A DNA stretch of 64,000 nucleotides from contig CALFBH010000026.1 in the NCBI GenBank assembly GCA_937951615.1, positions 1 to 64,000 on the forward strand, given 5' to 3'. Source of the stretch: an uncultured Saprospiraceae bacterium. GTDB taxonomy: Bacteria; Bacteroidota; Bacteroidia; Chitinophagales; Saprospiraceae. Within the stretch, counting starts at the first letter, position 1, and every line of letters starts with the position of its first letter. Below are positions 36,695 to 46,667 of this stretch, in pieces. A model generated the notes under the pieces. The model did no database searches and was not told the origin of the DNA. It saw nothing but the letters and a program-made list of their open reading frames with translations. The position numbers and the translations under genes were made by a program.

Positions 36695-39526
36695 CTAAAG
36701 CAAGTCCCTAATTCCAGCCACAATACATGCCCAGGCTTCATCTTTATCTGACCATGCATGAATAGCTGTCAGCTTACCCGTTTTCGGATCAGTCGGAATA
36801 CCCTGAATGGCTGCCCATTCACTGCCTTCCCAATAACTGTTCACGCGGACAATGATGGGCAGGACGATACAATCCCCAGCTTGATAACGTTCTTTTGCAA
36901 TCGCCAGTTCTTTTTCGTAAATATAATCTGATGCCCAAAAATCATCACTGATCAGCAGGACGATAATATCGGCTGTTTTTAGGTTGTGCTCAATTTCTTT
37001 ATCCCAATTTTGCCCGGCGGTGATTTCATGGTCATGCCAAATGTCTTTTATTTTTTGCTGGCGCAATAAAGGTTTTAAACGGCTTTCAAATTCTTTGCGA
37101 TAAGCGATGTCTTTATGCGAATAGGAAATGAAAATTTTCTTCGCTCCAAATGGAACGCTCGGTGTGATATTATCCAATAATTCCTTCACTAAAACATCCT
37201 CCGCACTATCAGGACATTCAATAGTCTTTTTTCGCAATTCATCAATTCTTTTCCGTAAGACTTTATAATCATAAAAATGCGGAGAACTCGCCCTAGCACA
37301 CAAGCCACAATTGCAGGGAATCAATTTTATTGCCTTGATGCGTTCAGAAAAATGATAAGTCTTATTGATGCTGTCAATTTCTGTGAATACTTTATAAATC
37401 AATTCCTTCGCCTGTCTGCCACTTACTGAAATAGACAAATTCCGACCACTATAATCTTCTGTGATTTGTGCAAGCGTAGCATCCAGTTCCAACACGACAC
37501 CTCGTTTCCAGAAGAGGCGATCTTTGATATATTTGTGCATCCGCACAATCAGCCGCGCGAGAATACCTTTGGGCATAAAATCATAACTATACTGCATTTG
37601 CAGCTTATTATTTGTATCCCATTTGTAGTCGGGCTTATCATCCGGCAGTAGGAGCGGAGCGATATAATGATGCTTTTGGTCGGGCAATTCAAAACTCAAT
37701 TCAAACTTATTCATCAAGTTCAAAATCTGCGGATAAACGCCCTGATACTTTGCTTCATGCCAGACTGTCTTTACATCCGACCAGTTAAAATGTCCCTTTT
37801 TGTCGTCATGCTTTTCTGTATGATCCAGGATAGCATAGACCGCATCCGTCGCCCATTGCGGATTGGTGATGACCATATCGTCGAGATAAGGTGTATCTTC
37901 AAAATGCAGCACCACGCCTAGAAAATGCAACTGCCGCAACAGTTCTTTTTGCGCCTGCGGGTCGGTATAGTTATGCTTATCGCAAATTGCCTGATAGTCT
38001 TTTAGAGAAATGTGATGCTTATCTTTTAGTTGTAGCAGCGCATCCCGGATATCATAACGAGTCTTGGGCCAGACCTCCCCGATGTGCGGCAATTTTTGCA
38101 GTTTTGCCTTGAGTTCAATGATAATATCTTCAAAGCCTTTATGTCCCGCGCAGACTTCCGATAAGTCTATTTCAAAATACTCTTTTATATTATCAAATTT
38201 ACCTTTTAATTCCTGTACAGGAATAGCACAACGGCTGTTGTCCTTGATATTTTGTACAATAAACAAAGGACTATCATCAGCCAGTAATTTCTGCACTTGT
38301 AGCCAGTAATAAAAATCCGTTTTTTGCTCTCGTCCGTCCTGCATCAGCACATAGATAGAATTTTTGGTCAGAAAAAACTGATGGGTGGGATGATAAATAT
38401 CCTGCCCGCCAAAATCCCAGATATTCAGGGTGTGTTCCTCTCCGTCTATTTTATAAGTCTTGGGCTGCTGCGTGACGGTGATGCCGACGGTTGTTTCATC
38501 GCTTTCGGGCAGTTTATTTTCAGGGTCTTGGAGCTTGACCATCAGTGAGGTTTTGCCTACGCCGCCTGCGCCTATGATGAGGAGTTTGGCTTCGCGTAGG
38601 GGGATGTTTTGTTCTGTTTCTAATTCTTGGAAGTAGCGTATAATGGCTTTGTTACCTTGCTTTATAATTTCTAAAGGAGGAGTGGAAATGGGATTACCAT
38701 GGACATTAATTTCTCCAGTTTCGTTCTCAGAATAATATCCTTTTACGACAACTCTTAAAGGATTACTTTTACGTTTTAAAAAAGGTATTAGAGGTTGTAT
38801 ATTAACGATCTCATTGTCACCAATACTCAAGTTTTTTAAAGTGTTTAGGCTACCTAGGTTTTCCAGATTACGGATTCGATTATTCTCAATATAAAGGTAT
38901 TGTAAATTGTTTAAAATACTTAAACTCTTCAATTTATTAATTTTATTGTTATTAATGTTAAAACGCCTCAAAGCGCCTAAGTTTTCTAAACCCTTTAGTT
39001 TGCTGATTTGATTTTGGCTAATGTCGAAATGTTGTAAAGCAATTAAGTTATCTAAGCCTTTTAATTTATTAATCTGATTGCTGCTAACATCTAAGTATTG
39101 TAGTTTGTTTAAACTATCTAAATGTTCTAAATCATTAATTTTATTGTTACTAATATCGAAATGCCTTAAATAGGTCAGTCTATTTAAATTTTCTATTTTT
39201 TTTATAACCCATTTGTCATTTTCATGCCCAGCTAGCACTAACTTTTTTAAGTTGATTAACAGCATAAGTGATTCGGGTATTTTGTCTAATAGATTTTTGC
39301 TACCTGTGTTCTGACTTAACCTATATTCATATGCACCGTATTTTTCATTCCAGTCATACCACTGATTACTAAAAATCAAGACCTCCAAATGCACCAGTTC
39401 CCCCAGTGCCTTCCATACTTCGGGCAGTTGAGGATTGTCGGGTGTCAGTCCGGTATGTCCGAGGTCTAAGTAGCCGGTTTTTTCTTTTTTTTCTTTTTCG
39501 ATTAGTTGTAGGGCTAAGTTGCTCAT
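36695..39526 (-). CDS. LRR-Roc-COR-TIR signalling protein
   Basis: 943 aa. Residues ~110-260 hold about seven 22-residue SDS22-like LRRs (LQYLDVSSNQINKLKGLDNL). The Roc GTPase has Walker A GAGGVGKT (319-326) and DFGGQDIYHPTHQFFLTK; COR follows to about 720. The last ~150 residues are a TIR domain (KKIFISYSHKD), with the candidate NADase Glu in DYIYEKELAIAKE. Bacterial TIR effectors degrade NAD+ or make NAD-derived signals. The model is that LRR sensing, through Roc-COR, activates the TIR. Its Roc-COR part is a paralogue of the IS-broken gene at 6309-9794, which has an EAD-like end instead. Confidence 0.9.
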   Translation of the reverse strand: MSNLALQLIEKEKKEKTGYLDLGHTGLTPDNPQLPEVWKALGELVHLEVLIFSNQWYDWNEKYGAYEYRLSQNTGSKNLLDKIPESLMLLINLKKLVLAGHENDKWVIKKIENLNRLTYLRHFDISNNKINDLEHLDSLNKLQYLDVSSNQINKLKGLDNLIALQHFDISQNQISKLKGLENLGALRRFNINNNKINKLKSLSILNNLQYLYIENNRIRNLENLGSLNTLKNLSIGDNEIVNIQPLIPFLKRKSNPLRVVVKGYYSENETGEINVHGNPISTPPLEIIKQGNKAIIRYFQELETEQNIPLREAKLLIIGAGGVGKTSLMVKLQDPENKLPESDETTVGITVTQQPKTYKIDGEEHTLNIWDFGGQDIYHPTHQFFLTKNSIYVLMQDGREQKTDFYYWLQVQKLLADDSPLFIVQNIKDNSRCAIPVQELKGKFDNIKEYFEIDLSEVCAGHKGFEDIIIELKAKLQKLPHIGEVWPKTRYDIRDALLQLKDKHHISLKDYQAICDKHNYTDPQAQKELLRQLHFLGVVLHFEDTPYLDDMVITNPQWATDAVYAILDHTEKHDDKKGHFNWSDVKTVWHEAKYQGVYPQILNLMNKFELSFELPDQKHHYIAPLLLPDDKPDYKWDTNNKLQMQYSYDFMPKGILARLIVRMHKYIKDRLFWKRGVVLELDATLAQITEDYSGRNLSISVSGRQAKELIYKVFTEIDSINKTYHFSERIKAIKLIPCNCGLCARASSPHFYDYKVLRKRIDELRKKTIECPDSAEDVLVKELLDNITPSVPFGAKKIFISYSHKDIAYRKEFESRLKPLLRQQKIKDIWHDHEITAGQNWDKEIEHNLKTADIIVLLISDDFWASDYIYEKELAIAKERYQAGDCIVLPIIVRVNSYWEGSEWAAIQGIPTDPKTGKLTAIHAWSDKDEAWACIVAGIRDLL

Positions 39527-39537
39527 AATGTTGTAAT

Positions 39538-39607
39538 CGTACCGACGACTTTAGCCGTCGCGTGTGTTAGTTAATATGTTTTATGACGGCTAAAGTCGTC
39601 AGTACGG
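39538..39607. repeat. REP-like inverted pair 3
   Basis: Arms 39538-39559 and 39585-39607 with the GACGGCTAAAGTCGTC core. It fills the 91-base gap between the ClpB-like gene and the ROCO-TIR gene, which read the same way. Confidence 0.8.
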
Positions 39608-39617
39608 CTAGGTACGG

Positions 39618-42600
39618 TTAGACGAGTCCGCCATACAAAAACAGCTTAAATTCCCAAATAGAAATATCTACACTATTAGAAAAACCAGTGCGTATATCGG
39701 TAATCAGTTTCAATTGGTCATAAATACGGAGAACAAGTGGTGGGCTGGTTTTTTGCTGTTTATTACTTTGGTGACGCAGCATCAATTGGACAGGTAGCGG
39801 ATTACTATGTGCTTGGTGAAAAAGATGAATACCTGCTTCATTTTTAAATAATTGATATAAACCATAACCTTCTGCGCTAATTTGCTGACTGCCTTTATTG
39901 TATTTGTATTTAATATCCAGTCCGCTAAATACCCTTGTATATAAATCTAGGAGAAATTTTACTTCGGCATCACCGACACCAGCTACAGCAGATTGTACAG
40001 TAATTTCGATGTGGTCAGAACGATTGTCCATAAAACCATCCGCAGCAAGTTCCAGCATTTCTACTGCGATGAGATCATTGAGATAACGGGTTTGCATTCT
40101 GTCAAAATGCGCTTCTCCATAATGAAAAGAATCACGCAATTGTTCGATGGCATCCTTTTGAAAAAACTGGTCTTTTAGTTGCCGGCGTTCCTTTGCGTCA
40201 TAAGCGTCAGGACGGGCTACGATACTAGAAATACCCGCACGTTTTACCCGAAGGCTTTTCACTGGCGTTTCTTCATAAATATCGTGTCCATAACCCAAAA
40301 TTTGCTTATCTAACTCTTCTCGCAGTTCTTCTATTTTATTTTTATAATGAAAACGTTGCCAGTTATTATCATCCACCGAGACCAGCACATTGTCCTGCTC
40401 ATCTTCATGATGAGCAATATCCCGACGCAGTTTATCCATCCTGCTTTTTAGCTTTTTATAGACGCCTTTGAATTTCTGTGTAGTAGGAGGTTGTAATAGC
40501 CAGTCATCTGGCAAAGGCTCTACAAAATTGAGCGGCGTGATACCCGGCACAAGATGCCCATCTTCAAAATCTATACTAAAAATAATCGGACCATCGCTGT
40601 ACATGCCGATAAGCTGGTCGGCAGAAAGTGTGGTCAGGTCTTTTTCGATTTGGCGTTTTAAGGCACGTCCACCCATGCGGTCATCGAAGCCGCGACGGGC
40701 TACCCAGTCAAGGGCTTCAGGAGCTATGTTGAGGATAGTTGTCCGCCTCACAAAACCATCCCGGCTTAATAATTCCTTGATTTGAAGTTTCGCAATGTTC
40801 TGAATATGTTCAAGTTCCAGCGGATCAAAAATCACTATTCGGTCAATTCGATTGATAAATTCAGGACGGAAATGTTTTTCTACCGCTTGGCGATACACCG
40901 CACCTTCGTCTCTGCTTTTGGTATCAAAACCGACGATAGAAGCCACATCACGCGCACCTACATTTGAGGTCATGATGATAATGATGTTATTAAAGCTGGT
41001 CGTTCTACCTCTACTGTCTGTCAGTCGCCCATCATCCAAGACCTGTAGTAATAAATCATGTACACTCGGATGCGCTTTTTCAATTTCATCCAATAACAAA
41101 ATACCAAAAGGTTGATAGCGAACTTTGCCCGTCAGTTGCCCTTCAGGTTGATTCGAATCTCCGATTAGCCGTTGAACAGCATATTGGTCGATATACTCAT
41201 TCATGTCAAATCGAATGAGGTGGTCTTCGCTGCCCATCAGGTATTTGCAGAGTACTTTGGCTGCCTGTGTTTTACCCACTCCAGTAGGACCAATAAACAG
41301 AAAAGAAGACAAAGGTTTGCCCGGTGGATTCAACTTGGCTTTGATCAGATGAATCGTTTCAGAAAGACATTTTACAGCTTGTGGCTGCCCGATAAGATGA
41401 GCGGATATGCTATCTTGCACTTCGTTTTTATCAAAAGTATATGTTTCATCAAAAATCTCCCATTGCATGCCGCTTTGTTCCTCAAAAGTCTCTCGAACCT
41501 GTGGTATATCAACCTCTGAAAACTTATATCGAACAGCCAGTTGATGCAGCATTTTCATCACACTACCTGGCAAAGCCTCCTGTTGCATATAATTTCGATG
41601 CAGAGAGAAAAGTTGTGCGAGTGCCAGCGTTGTAATGGTGCAATTATGTTCAAGTTCCAGATTGATGCGCTGGCGGGACACCATTTTTGCAGCAACATCC
41701 TCATTCGCTTCGTGGATGCGGATCACCTGAAATAAGTCAGCAAATCGGCGATCTTTGTCTTGCAGAATTTTCCATTCTTCTGGCGTAGAAATAATGATGA
41801 GCTGGAGCAATCTTTTTTCCAAATAAGGTTTTAGTACATCGCTCAAGGTCATGTCATTCTGCGAAGACTTCCCGATACGCAGCATGGCCACCACATTATC
41901 AATCATCACCTTATGGGCATGGGCTTGTTTGTTTTTGCTTTGTACAACAAATTGTAGAATAGCTTCAAAGCGTTTTTGCCATTGCCCGACCACGCTCATG
42001 CCTGCAATAATCCGAGTAGGGTCGATATGCCAGATGCTCGATAAATGTTCTGGATTTTTGGGCGCATGATTGCTGATATATTGCCACACGACCTCATGTA
42101 CGAGCGTATGCTTCCCTACACCTTCGCGCCCGACCAGGACAATGGGGGTATTTTCTTCTTGATAAATAATTTGCGATAAGCGTTTGACCAGTTCATCCCG
42201 ACAGTATGCCCGTTGTAGTTCGGCAGGGTAGGCCGCATTGAGGTTATAACCGACTTTAGCAATTTCAACACCGCCTTTAAAGTCGTCATTATTTCTCATT
42301 CCAGAGAAGAAAAAACCCAAAGGATCGTTTTCAAATGGAAAGCCAGTATATTCTACCCGAAGGGTGCAGTCAATTTCAGTAATAAATTCTCCTTTCGTTG
42401 CAGTATGGTCATTTGCATCAAAAACACCTCCGTTATCTTTTATATTTTTAATGTATTTCCGAATGCCCCGTTCTACTTGATCTGCCATCTTGTATTTGCC
42501 CCGCTCGTCGGGACTTGCGATGAACATATAATTTCCAAAGCTCGGCAGACAGACAAAACGGATGCCTTTCAAATCAAAATGAGCGGCTGAAAAATCACCT

Positions 42601-42881
42601 TTTACAAATTGTTTGCCTGTAGAAATTTGTAAGGCATAAGTCTTGAACGTATATTCAGGATTAAATTTAAACCATAAAAAATCATTGACATTTTTCCAGC
42701 CGATTTCCGTGCCACGCAAAGTCCGCTTGATCTCCGTTTGTAATTTGGAAATTGCTCGTTCAAAACGCAAATGGGTCGCTATAGGGTAACCAAGAAATAA
42801 TGGGCGAAGATAATATTGAGACCTGCCTTCTATTTCAAGTTGCTGGACTAGTATGGGAAGATTTATAGTTGTTTGACTCAT
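39618..42881 (-). CDS. ClpB-like double AAA+ ATPase with unusual N- and C-terminal regions
   Basis: 1087 aa. The first ~230 residues are not a Clp N-domain and match nothing I know. AAA 1 has Walker A GREGVGKH but a weak Walker B (VMIDN, no Glu), so it may bind but not hydrolyse ATP. AAA 2 is ClpB D2-like and intact: GPTGVGKT, LLLDEIEKAH, TSNVGA, and the Arg-finger block RPEFINRIDRIVIF. A coiled coil follows, and residues ~980-1055 (ITVQSAVAGVGDAEVKFLL, EGYGLYQLFKNEAGIHLF) resemble the PCRF domain of release factors. It is probably an unfoldase or remodeller. It lies upstream of ROCO-TIR and is divergent from the tandem AAA+ gene. Confidence 0.8.
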   Translation of the reverse strand: MSQTTINLPILVQQLEIEGRSQYYLRPLFLGYPIATHLRFERAISKLQTEIKRTLRGTEIGWKNVNDFLWFKFNPEYTFKTYALQISTGKQFVKGDFSAAHFDLKGIRFVCLPSFGNYMFIASPDERGKYKMADQVERGIRKYIKNIKDNGGVFDANDHTATKGEFITEIDCTLRVEYTGFPFENDPLGFFFSGMRNNDDFKGGVEIAKVGYNLNAAYPAELQRAYCRDELVKRLSQIIYQEENTPIVLVGREGVGKHTLVHEVVWQYISNHAPKNPEHLSSIWHIDPTRIIAGMSVVGQWQKRFEAILQFVVQSKNKQAHAHKVMIDNVVAMLRIGKSSQNDMTLSDVLKPYLEKRLLQLIIISTPEEWKILQDKDRRFADLFQVIRIHEANEDVAAKMVSRQRINLELEHNCTITTLALAQLFSLHRNYMQQEALPGSVMKMLHQLAVRYKFSEVDIPQVRETFEEQSGMQWEIFDETYTFDKNEVQDSISAHLIGQPQAVKCLSETIHLIKAKLNPPGKPLSSFLFIGPTGVGKTQAAKVLCKYLMGSEDHLIRFDMNEYIDQYAVQRLIGDSNQPEGQLTGKVRYQPFGILLLDEIEKAHPSVHDLLLQVLDDGRLTDSRGRTTSFNNIIIIMTSNVGARDVASIVGFDTKSRDEGAVYRQAVEKHFRPEFINRIDRIVIFDPLELEHIQNIAKLQIKELLSRDGFVRRTTILNIAPEALDWVARRGFDDRMGGRALKRQIEKDLTTLSADQLIGMYSDGPIIFSIDFEDGHLVPGITPLNFVEPLPDDWLLQPPTTQKFKGVYKKLKSRMDKLRRDIAHHEDEQDNVLVSVDDNNWQRFHYKNKIEELREELDKQILGYGHDIYEETPVKSLRVKRAGISSIVARPDAYDAKERRQLKDQFFQKDAIEQLRDSFHYGEAHFDRMQTRYLNDLIAVEMLELAADGFMDNRSDHIEITVQSAVAGVGDAEVKFLLDLYTRVFSGLDIKYKYNKGSQQISAEGYGLYQLFKNEAGIHLFHQAHSNPLPVQLMLRHQSNKQQKTSPPLVLRIYDQLKLITDIRTGFSNSVDISIWEFKLFLYGGLV

Positions 42882-43185
42882 ATTCGGGACTGTATACTTA
42901 AACAGTCTGCTAAATTAGTATTTTTTATAGATTCTCGTCCCTAAAGTCCAAAAAAATCTATTTCATTTTGCTCTAATCACGTCAAATTGAAACACTTTTT
43001 CGCTTAGACTCGTTCAATCAAATATAAATAACTGTAAAGTCTATCATTCAACTTATTTTTATAGGTAAAAAATAGCTGTATCTTGTGGAGGAATACAAGG
43101 TCTAATTCTTTGTGAATAGAAGAAAAGATATCTCCGCTTTTCCCGAAAAAGACTTTACTGAATACCTAAACTAATTGACTATACC
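42882..43185. other. Divergent promoter region of the two AAA+ genes
   Basis: 304 A+T-rich bases separating the two divergent AAA+ genes; both promoters must be here. No clear TAnnTTTG box, operator or repeat was found. Confidence 0.35.
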
Positions 43186-45822
43186 TTGAACAACAACGAA
43201 AATTATAAATTCAGAGACTTAAAAGTCTATTCTTCTACAGAATGGCTAGCCAAAAACAAGAAGCGTTATCGCCAGGTTTTTGAACGTTATGCCTGTACCT
43301 ATGTTTATGCCGAATTTTCTTTTTATAATAAGAAATATGACATAGAGGAGTGGGAGATTTCCATCACGCTGAAATGCTTTTCCAATAAGCGAGGTGGACC
43401 TAAAGAAATTTGCTCCTTGCCGATCAAACGAAAAGTGAGCAAACACGACCATGTCGTATATATACGAGAGGGGTGGGGCAATAAAAAAATCGGCGCGTTC
43501 TGGAAAAAAGGAGCTTATTACTGGGAGATTTGGGTGGAAGAGGAAAATATCCGCACCAAAGAATTTTACGTAGAGGATGCAGATAAGGAAATAGAAGAAA
43601 AAACGCCTTATATCAACATCAAATCCATCAAACTTTTTGAAGGTTCTGCACAGGATATTCTCAAAAGGCAGCGGATTTATTATAAAACATTCAGCCAGGA
43701 ACTGACTCGCTTTATTTGCTTAGAATTGATCCTCGAAAATCAGTTGTATGGCAAAGCCTGGCATGCAGAAGTCTTATTCAAACTCTTCAACGAATCTCGT
43801 GAACTTAAAGACGAGTTTATTCATCTGCAAAAAGTAGAAAAGAAAGAGGCAACGATCACGATAACAGCAAAATGGGGTTCAAGTGTCAAAGGCTCTTGGC
43901 GTACAGGACTGCATTATATCGACATCGTTTTCATGGATTCTATCTTAGCCACCATTCCTTTTGAAGTCAAAGAAGATCATGAAAAAGGCATTATAGGCGT
44001 TTTACTACCAGAACGTCAAAGCCTTATAGAGATAACAGCAGACAGCGAGGATCAGGAAAGTTTTGAAGATGTGATGGTCTATCTCGACAACCTCATCGGA
44101 CTCAGTGATATTAAACGGCAGGTACGCGAACATGCTCAATACCTCCAATTCCTGCAGTTGAGAAAAGAAAAAGGATTTGAAGAAAACGAGGAGGTCAATA
44201 TACATTCCGTATTCATTGGTAATCCTGGGACTGGAAAAACCACCGTCGCTAAGATGATGGGCAAACTGTATCGCAAAATGGGCTTGCTCACACGCGGGCA
44301 TGTCCATGAAGTGGATCGGGTGGATTTGATTGGAGAATATATTGGGCAAACCGCCCCAAAAGTAAAAGAAGCGATAGAGAAGGCTAGGGGAGGCGTACTG
44401 TTTATTGATGAAGCCTACGCACTAGCAAGAAGCAATGATGACAGCAAAGACTTCGGACGTGAAGTGATTGAAATACTTGTTAAAGAAATGTCGGATGGAG
44501 AAGGCGATATGGCCGTCATCGTAGCAGGATACCCAAAGGAGATGAAGCATTTCCTAGCATCAAATCCTGGCTTAAAATCCCGATTCAAAATATTCTTCAC
44601 CTTCAGTGATTATCTACCACAGGAGCTGACGCTTATCGCGGAATATGCCTGTACAAAGAAAAATGTTAGCCTGTCGAAAGCAGCAAAAGCCCGTATTGAC
44701 GAAATCATTATAGAAGCTTTCCGCGGACGAGATCGTACTTTTGGAAATGCCCGATTTGTTTATGACATTATCGAGCAGGCAAAAGTTAATCTTGGTTTGC
44801 GGGTGATGGCTTTAGAGGATCCTCGCGCTTTGAATAATGAAGAATTGTCTATTGTGGAATTGAAAGATGTGAAGCAGATTAAAGTCAAATCTGTCAAACA
44901 ATTACCGATCATTCCTGTTGATGAAGCCCTGCTGACAGAAGCCATGCTTGAGCTGAATCAGTTGATAGGCATGGAAAATGTCAAAAAAGAAATTGAGGAA
45001 TTGGTGCAGTTGGTGCGCTATTATCGAGAAACCAGCAAAAATGTCCTGAATAAATTTTTCCTACATACTGTATTTGTCGGAAATCCAGGGACTGGAAAAA
45101 CAACGGTTGCTCGTATTCTTACAAAAATATACAAAGCCCTCGGTGTGCTAGAACGTGGACACATGGTAGAAACAGACCGGCAGGGACTAGTGGCGGGTTA
45201 TGTCGGACAAACGGCACTGAAAACAGCCGAAAAAATAGAAGAATCCATGGGCGGCGTGCTGTTCATAGATGAAGCTTATGCACTTGGTGGACAAGGCGGC
45301 AGTATGGGCAATGATTTTGGAAGCGAAGCCATTCAGACGCTACTGAAACGCATGGAAGACAATCGGGGCGAATTTTTCGTCTTCGTAGCAGGTTATCCTG
45401 AAAACATGGACGCCTTCCTTAAAGCAAATCCTGGTCTGCGTTCTCGTTTCGATAAAGTCCTTAAATTTGAAGATTACTCACCAGCAGAATTGTTTGAAAT
45501 TGCCCTGATGATGTTTAAAGAAGAGGGCGTAGAGCCGGACAAAAAAGCATCAGAGCGCATGGAAGAATACCTGACCTTGCAATTTGACCTGAGAGATAAA
45601 TATTTTGGAAATGCCCGTACTGTACGTGGCATTATAACCGATGTGATTAAAAATCAAAACCTCCGATTATCGCAACTCACTAAGCGACAACGCACTGCTA
45701 AAGCACTGAAAACAATTACTTTTAAAGATGTAGATGTCATGTCTTTCGACAAAGAAGCAGATGTGATTTACACCAAGAAGTCTATTGGCTTTAAGCGGAG
45801 TAGGGGACAGGGAGCGGGGTAA
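43186..45822 (+). CDS. Tandem CbbX/SpoVK-like AAA+ ATPase with duplicated N-terminal domain
   Basis: 878 aa. The start is a TTG (43186-43188): a TGA lies nine codons upstream and no ATG occurs in either the leader or the early protein. Residues ~8-130 and ~145-265 look like two copies of one beta-rich domain. Two CbbX-type AAA+ modules follow: [30 protein letters not shown] and [32 protein letters not shown], each with an SRF Arg block. CbbX relatives act as hexameric remodelling motors. The pairing with the ClpB-like gene suggests a shared task; substrate unknown. Confidence 0.85.
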   Translation: MNNNENYKFRDLKVYSSTEWLAKNKKRYRQVFERYACTYVYAEFSFYNKKYDIEEWEISITLKCFSNKRGGPKEICSLPIKRKVSKHDHVVYIREGWGNKKIGAFWKKGAYYWEIWVEEENIRTKEFYVEDADKEIEEKTPYINIKSIKLFEGSAQDILKRQRIYYKTFSQELTRFICLELILENQLYGKAWHAEVLFKLFNESRELKDEFIHLQKVEKKEATITITAKWGSSVKGSWRTGLHYIDIVFMDSILATIPFEVKEDHEKGIIGVLLPERQSLIEITADSEDQESFEDVMVYLDNLIGLSDIKRQVREHAQYLQFLQLRKEKGFEENEEVNIHSVFIGNPGTGKTTVAKMMGKLYRKMGLLTRGHVHEVDRVDLIGEYIGQTAPKVKEAIEKARGGVLFIDEAYALARSNDDSKDFGREVIEILVKEMSDGEGDMAVIVAGYPKEMKHFLASNPGLKSRFKIFFTFSDYLPQELTLIAEYACTKKNVSLSKAAKARIDEIIIEAFRGRDRTFGNARFVYDIIEQAKVNLGLRVMALEDPRALNNEELSIVELKDVKQIKVKSVKQLPIIPVDEALLTEAMLELNQLIGMENVKKEIEELVQLVRYYRETSKNVLNKFFLHTVFVGNPGTGKTTVARILTKIYKALGVLERGHMVETDRQGLVAGYVGQTALKTAEKIEESMGGVLFIDEAYALGGQGGSMGNDFGSEAIQTLLKRMEDNRGEFFVFVAGYPENMDAFLKANPGLRSRFDKVLKFEDYSPAELFEIALMMFKEEGVEPDKKASERMEEYLTLQFDLRDKYFGNARTVRGIITDVIKNQNLRLSQLTKRQRTAKALKTITFKDVDVMSFDKEADVIYTKKSIGFKRSRGQGAG

Positions 45823-45828
45823 TTTTTA

Positions 45829-45950
45829 AATGATGAACGATGAATGATGAACTATGAATAATAAGAAATGATAAATATATTTTGCTCTGCAAAATACGTA
45901 AACATTCATCATTCATCATTCATAGTTCATCGTTCATCATTATTTCTCAT
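45829..45950. repeat. ATGATGAA-type palindrome between convergent genes
   Basis: AATGATGAACGATGAATGAT units are mirrored by ATTCATAGTTCATCGTTCAT around a TATTTTGCTCTGCAAAATA hairpin. It is the same design as the GTCGATG palindromes with another unit, and overlaps the stop of the 45947 gene. Confidence 0.75.
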
Positions 45951-46411
45951 CTCGCGATCATATACAAATAATGCTTTTCAGCTTCGGCATCAGTGTGAAT
46001 ACCTTCTCCTTTTTTATTCGTATTCTTTTTGTCTTTGGCATGTGACTGAATATAATGCGCAGCAAGATCAGTAATAGCCTTCAAATCTTTGCTTTCGCAT
46101 AATAAGATGAAATGTTTATAAGCCTTATGGTTATCTTTAGCTATCGCTTTAAGGTCAGAAGCAGCACCGATTTTAAAAGCCTTATTCTCTGCGATTAACT
46201 TTTTAATGGCTTTAGTAACTTTCGTTTTGGCAGTACGAGGTTTTACGGTCTCATACTCAAAAGAATGTTGCTCATCTATCGCCATCATCACTTCATCGCT
46301 TTCCTCATCGCGCTTCTTCTCAAAATTTTCATCCTTAGTAAATTCCTCTACTATTTTGGCAACTGCGACACCGAGAATCAGTCCGCCAATTATTCTAACT
46401 AAAAAATTCAT
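45947..46411 (-). CDS. Small membrane-anchored protein, unknown
   Basis: 154 aa. One N-terminal membrane helix (MNFLVRIIGGLILGVAVAKIV), an acidic linker and a Lys-rich helical domain (KAIKKLIAENKAFKIGAASD...KDLKAITDLAAHYIQSHAKD). No family recognised. The stop TGA is at the edge of the palindromic repeat. The codon pattern looks real, but nothing points to a function. Confidence 0.6.
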   Translation of the reverse strand: MNFLVRIIGGLILGVAVAKIVEEFTKDENFEKKRDEESDEVMMAIDEQHSFEYETVKPRTAKTKVTKAIKKLIAENKAFKIGAASDLKAIAKDNHKAYKHFILLCESKDLKAITDLAAHYIQSHAKDKKNTNKKGEGIHTDAEAEKHYLYMIAR

Positions 46412-46667
46412 GTTTAAATTTAATTTGTAAATGTGTAATAATTCGTAATTAAACCATTCGTAATTCGTAATTGAACCACCAAATACAAAGCCAATTTAAA
46501 ACCCTTAGCCTTACAATGTCGCATTTCCTGACAAAAACCGTATTTTGGCCGACGAAAGCACTATTAGTTGATTGGTTGATTGGTAAAATGGTTAATTAGC
46601 GGTCATATTTTGCTACGCAAAATGTAATCCTGGCAAACTACTCTACAACTTTACAGTTCCACTGAAA

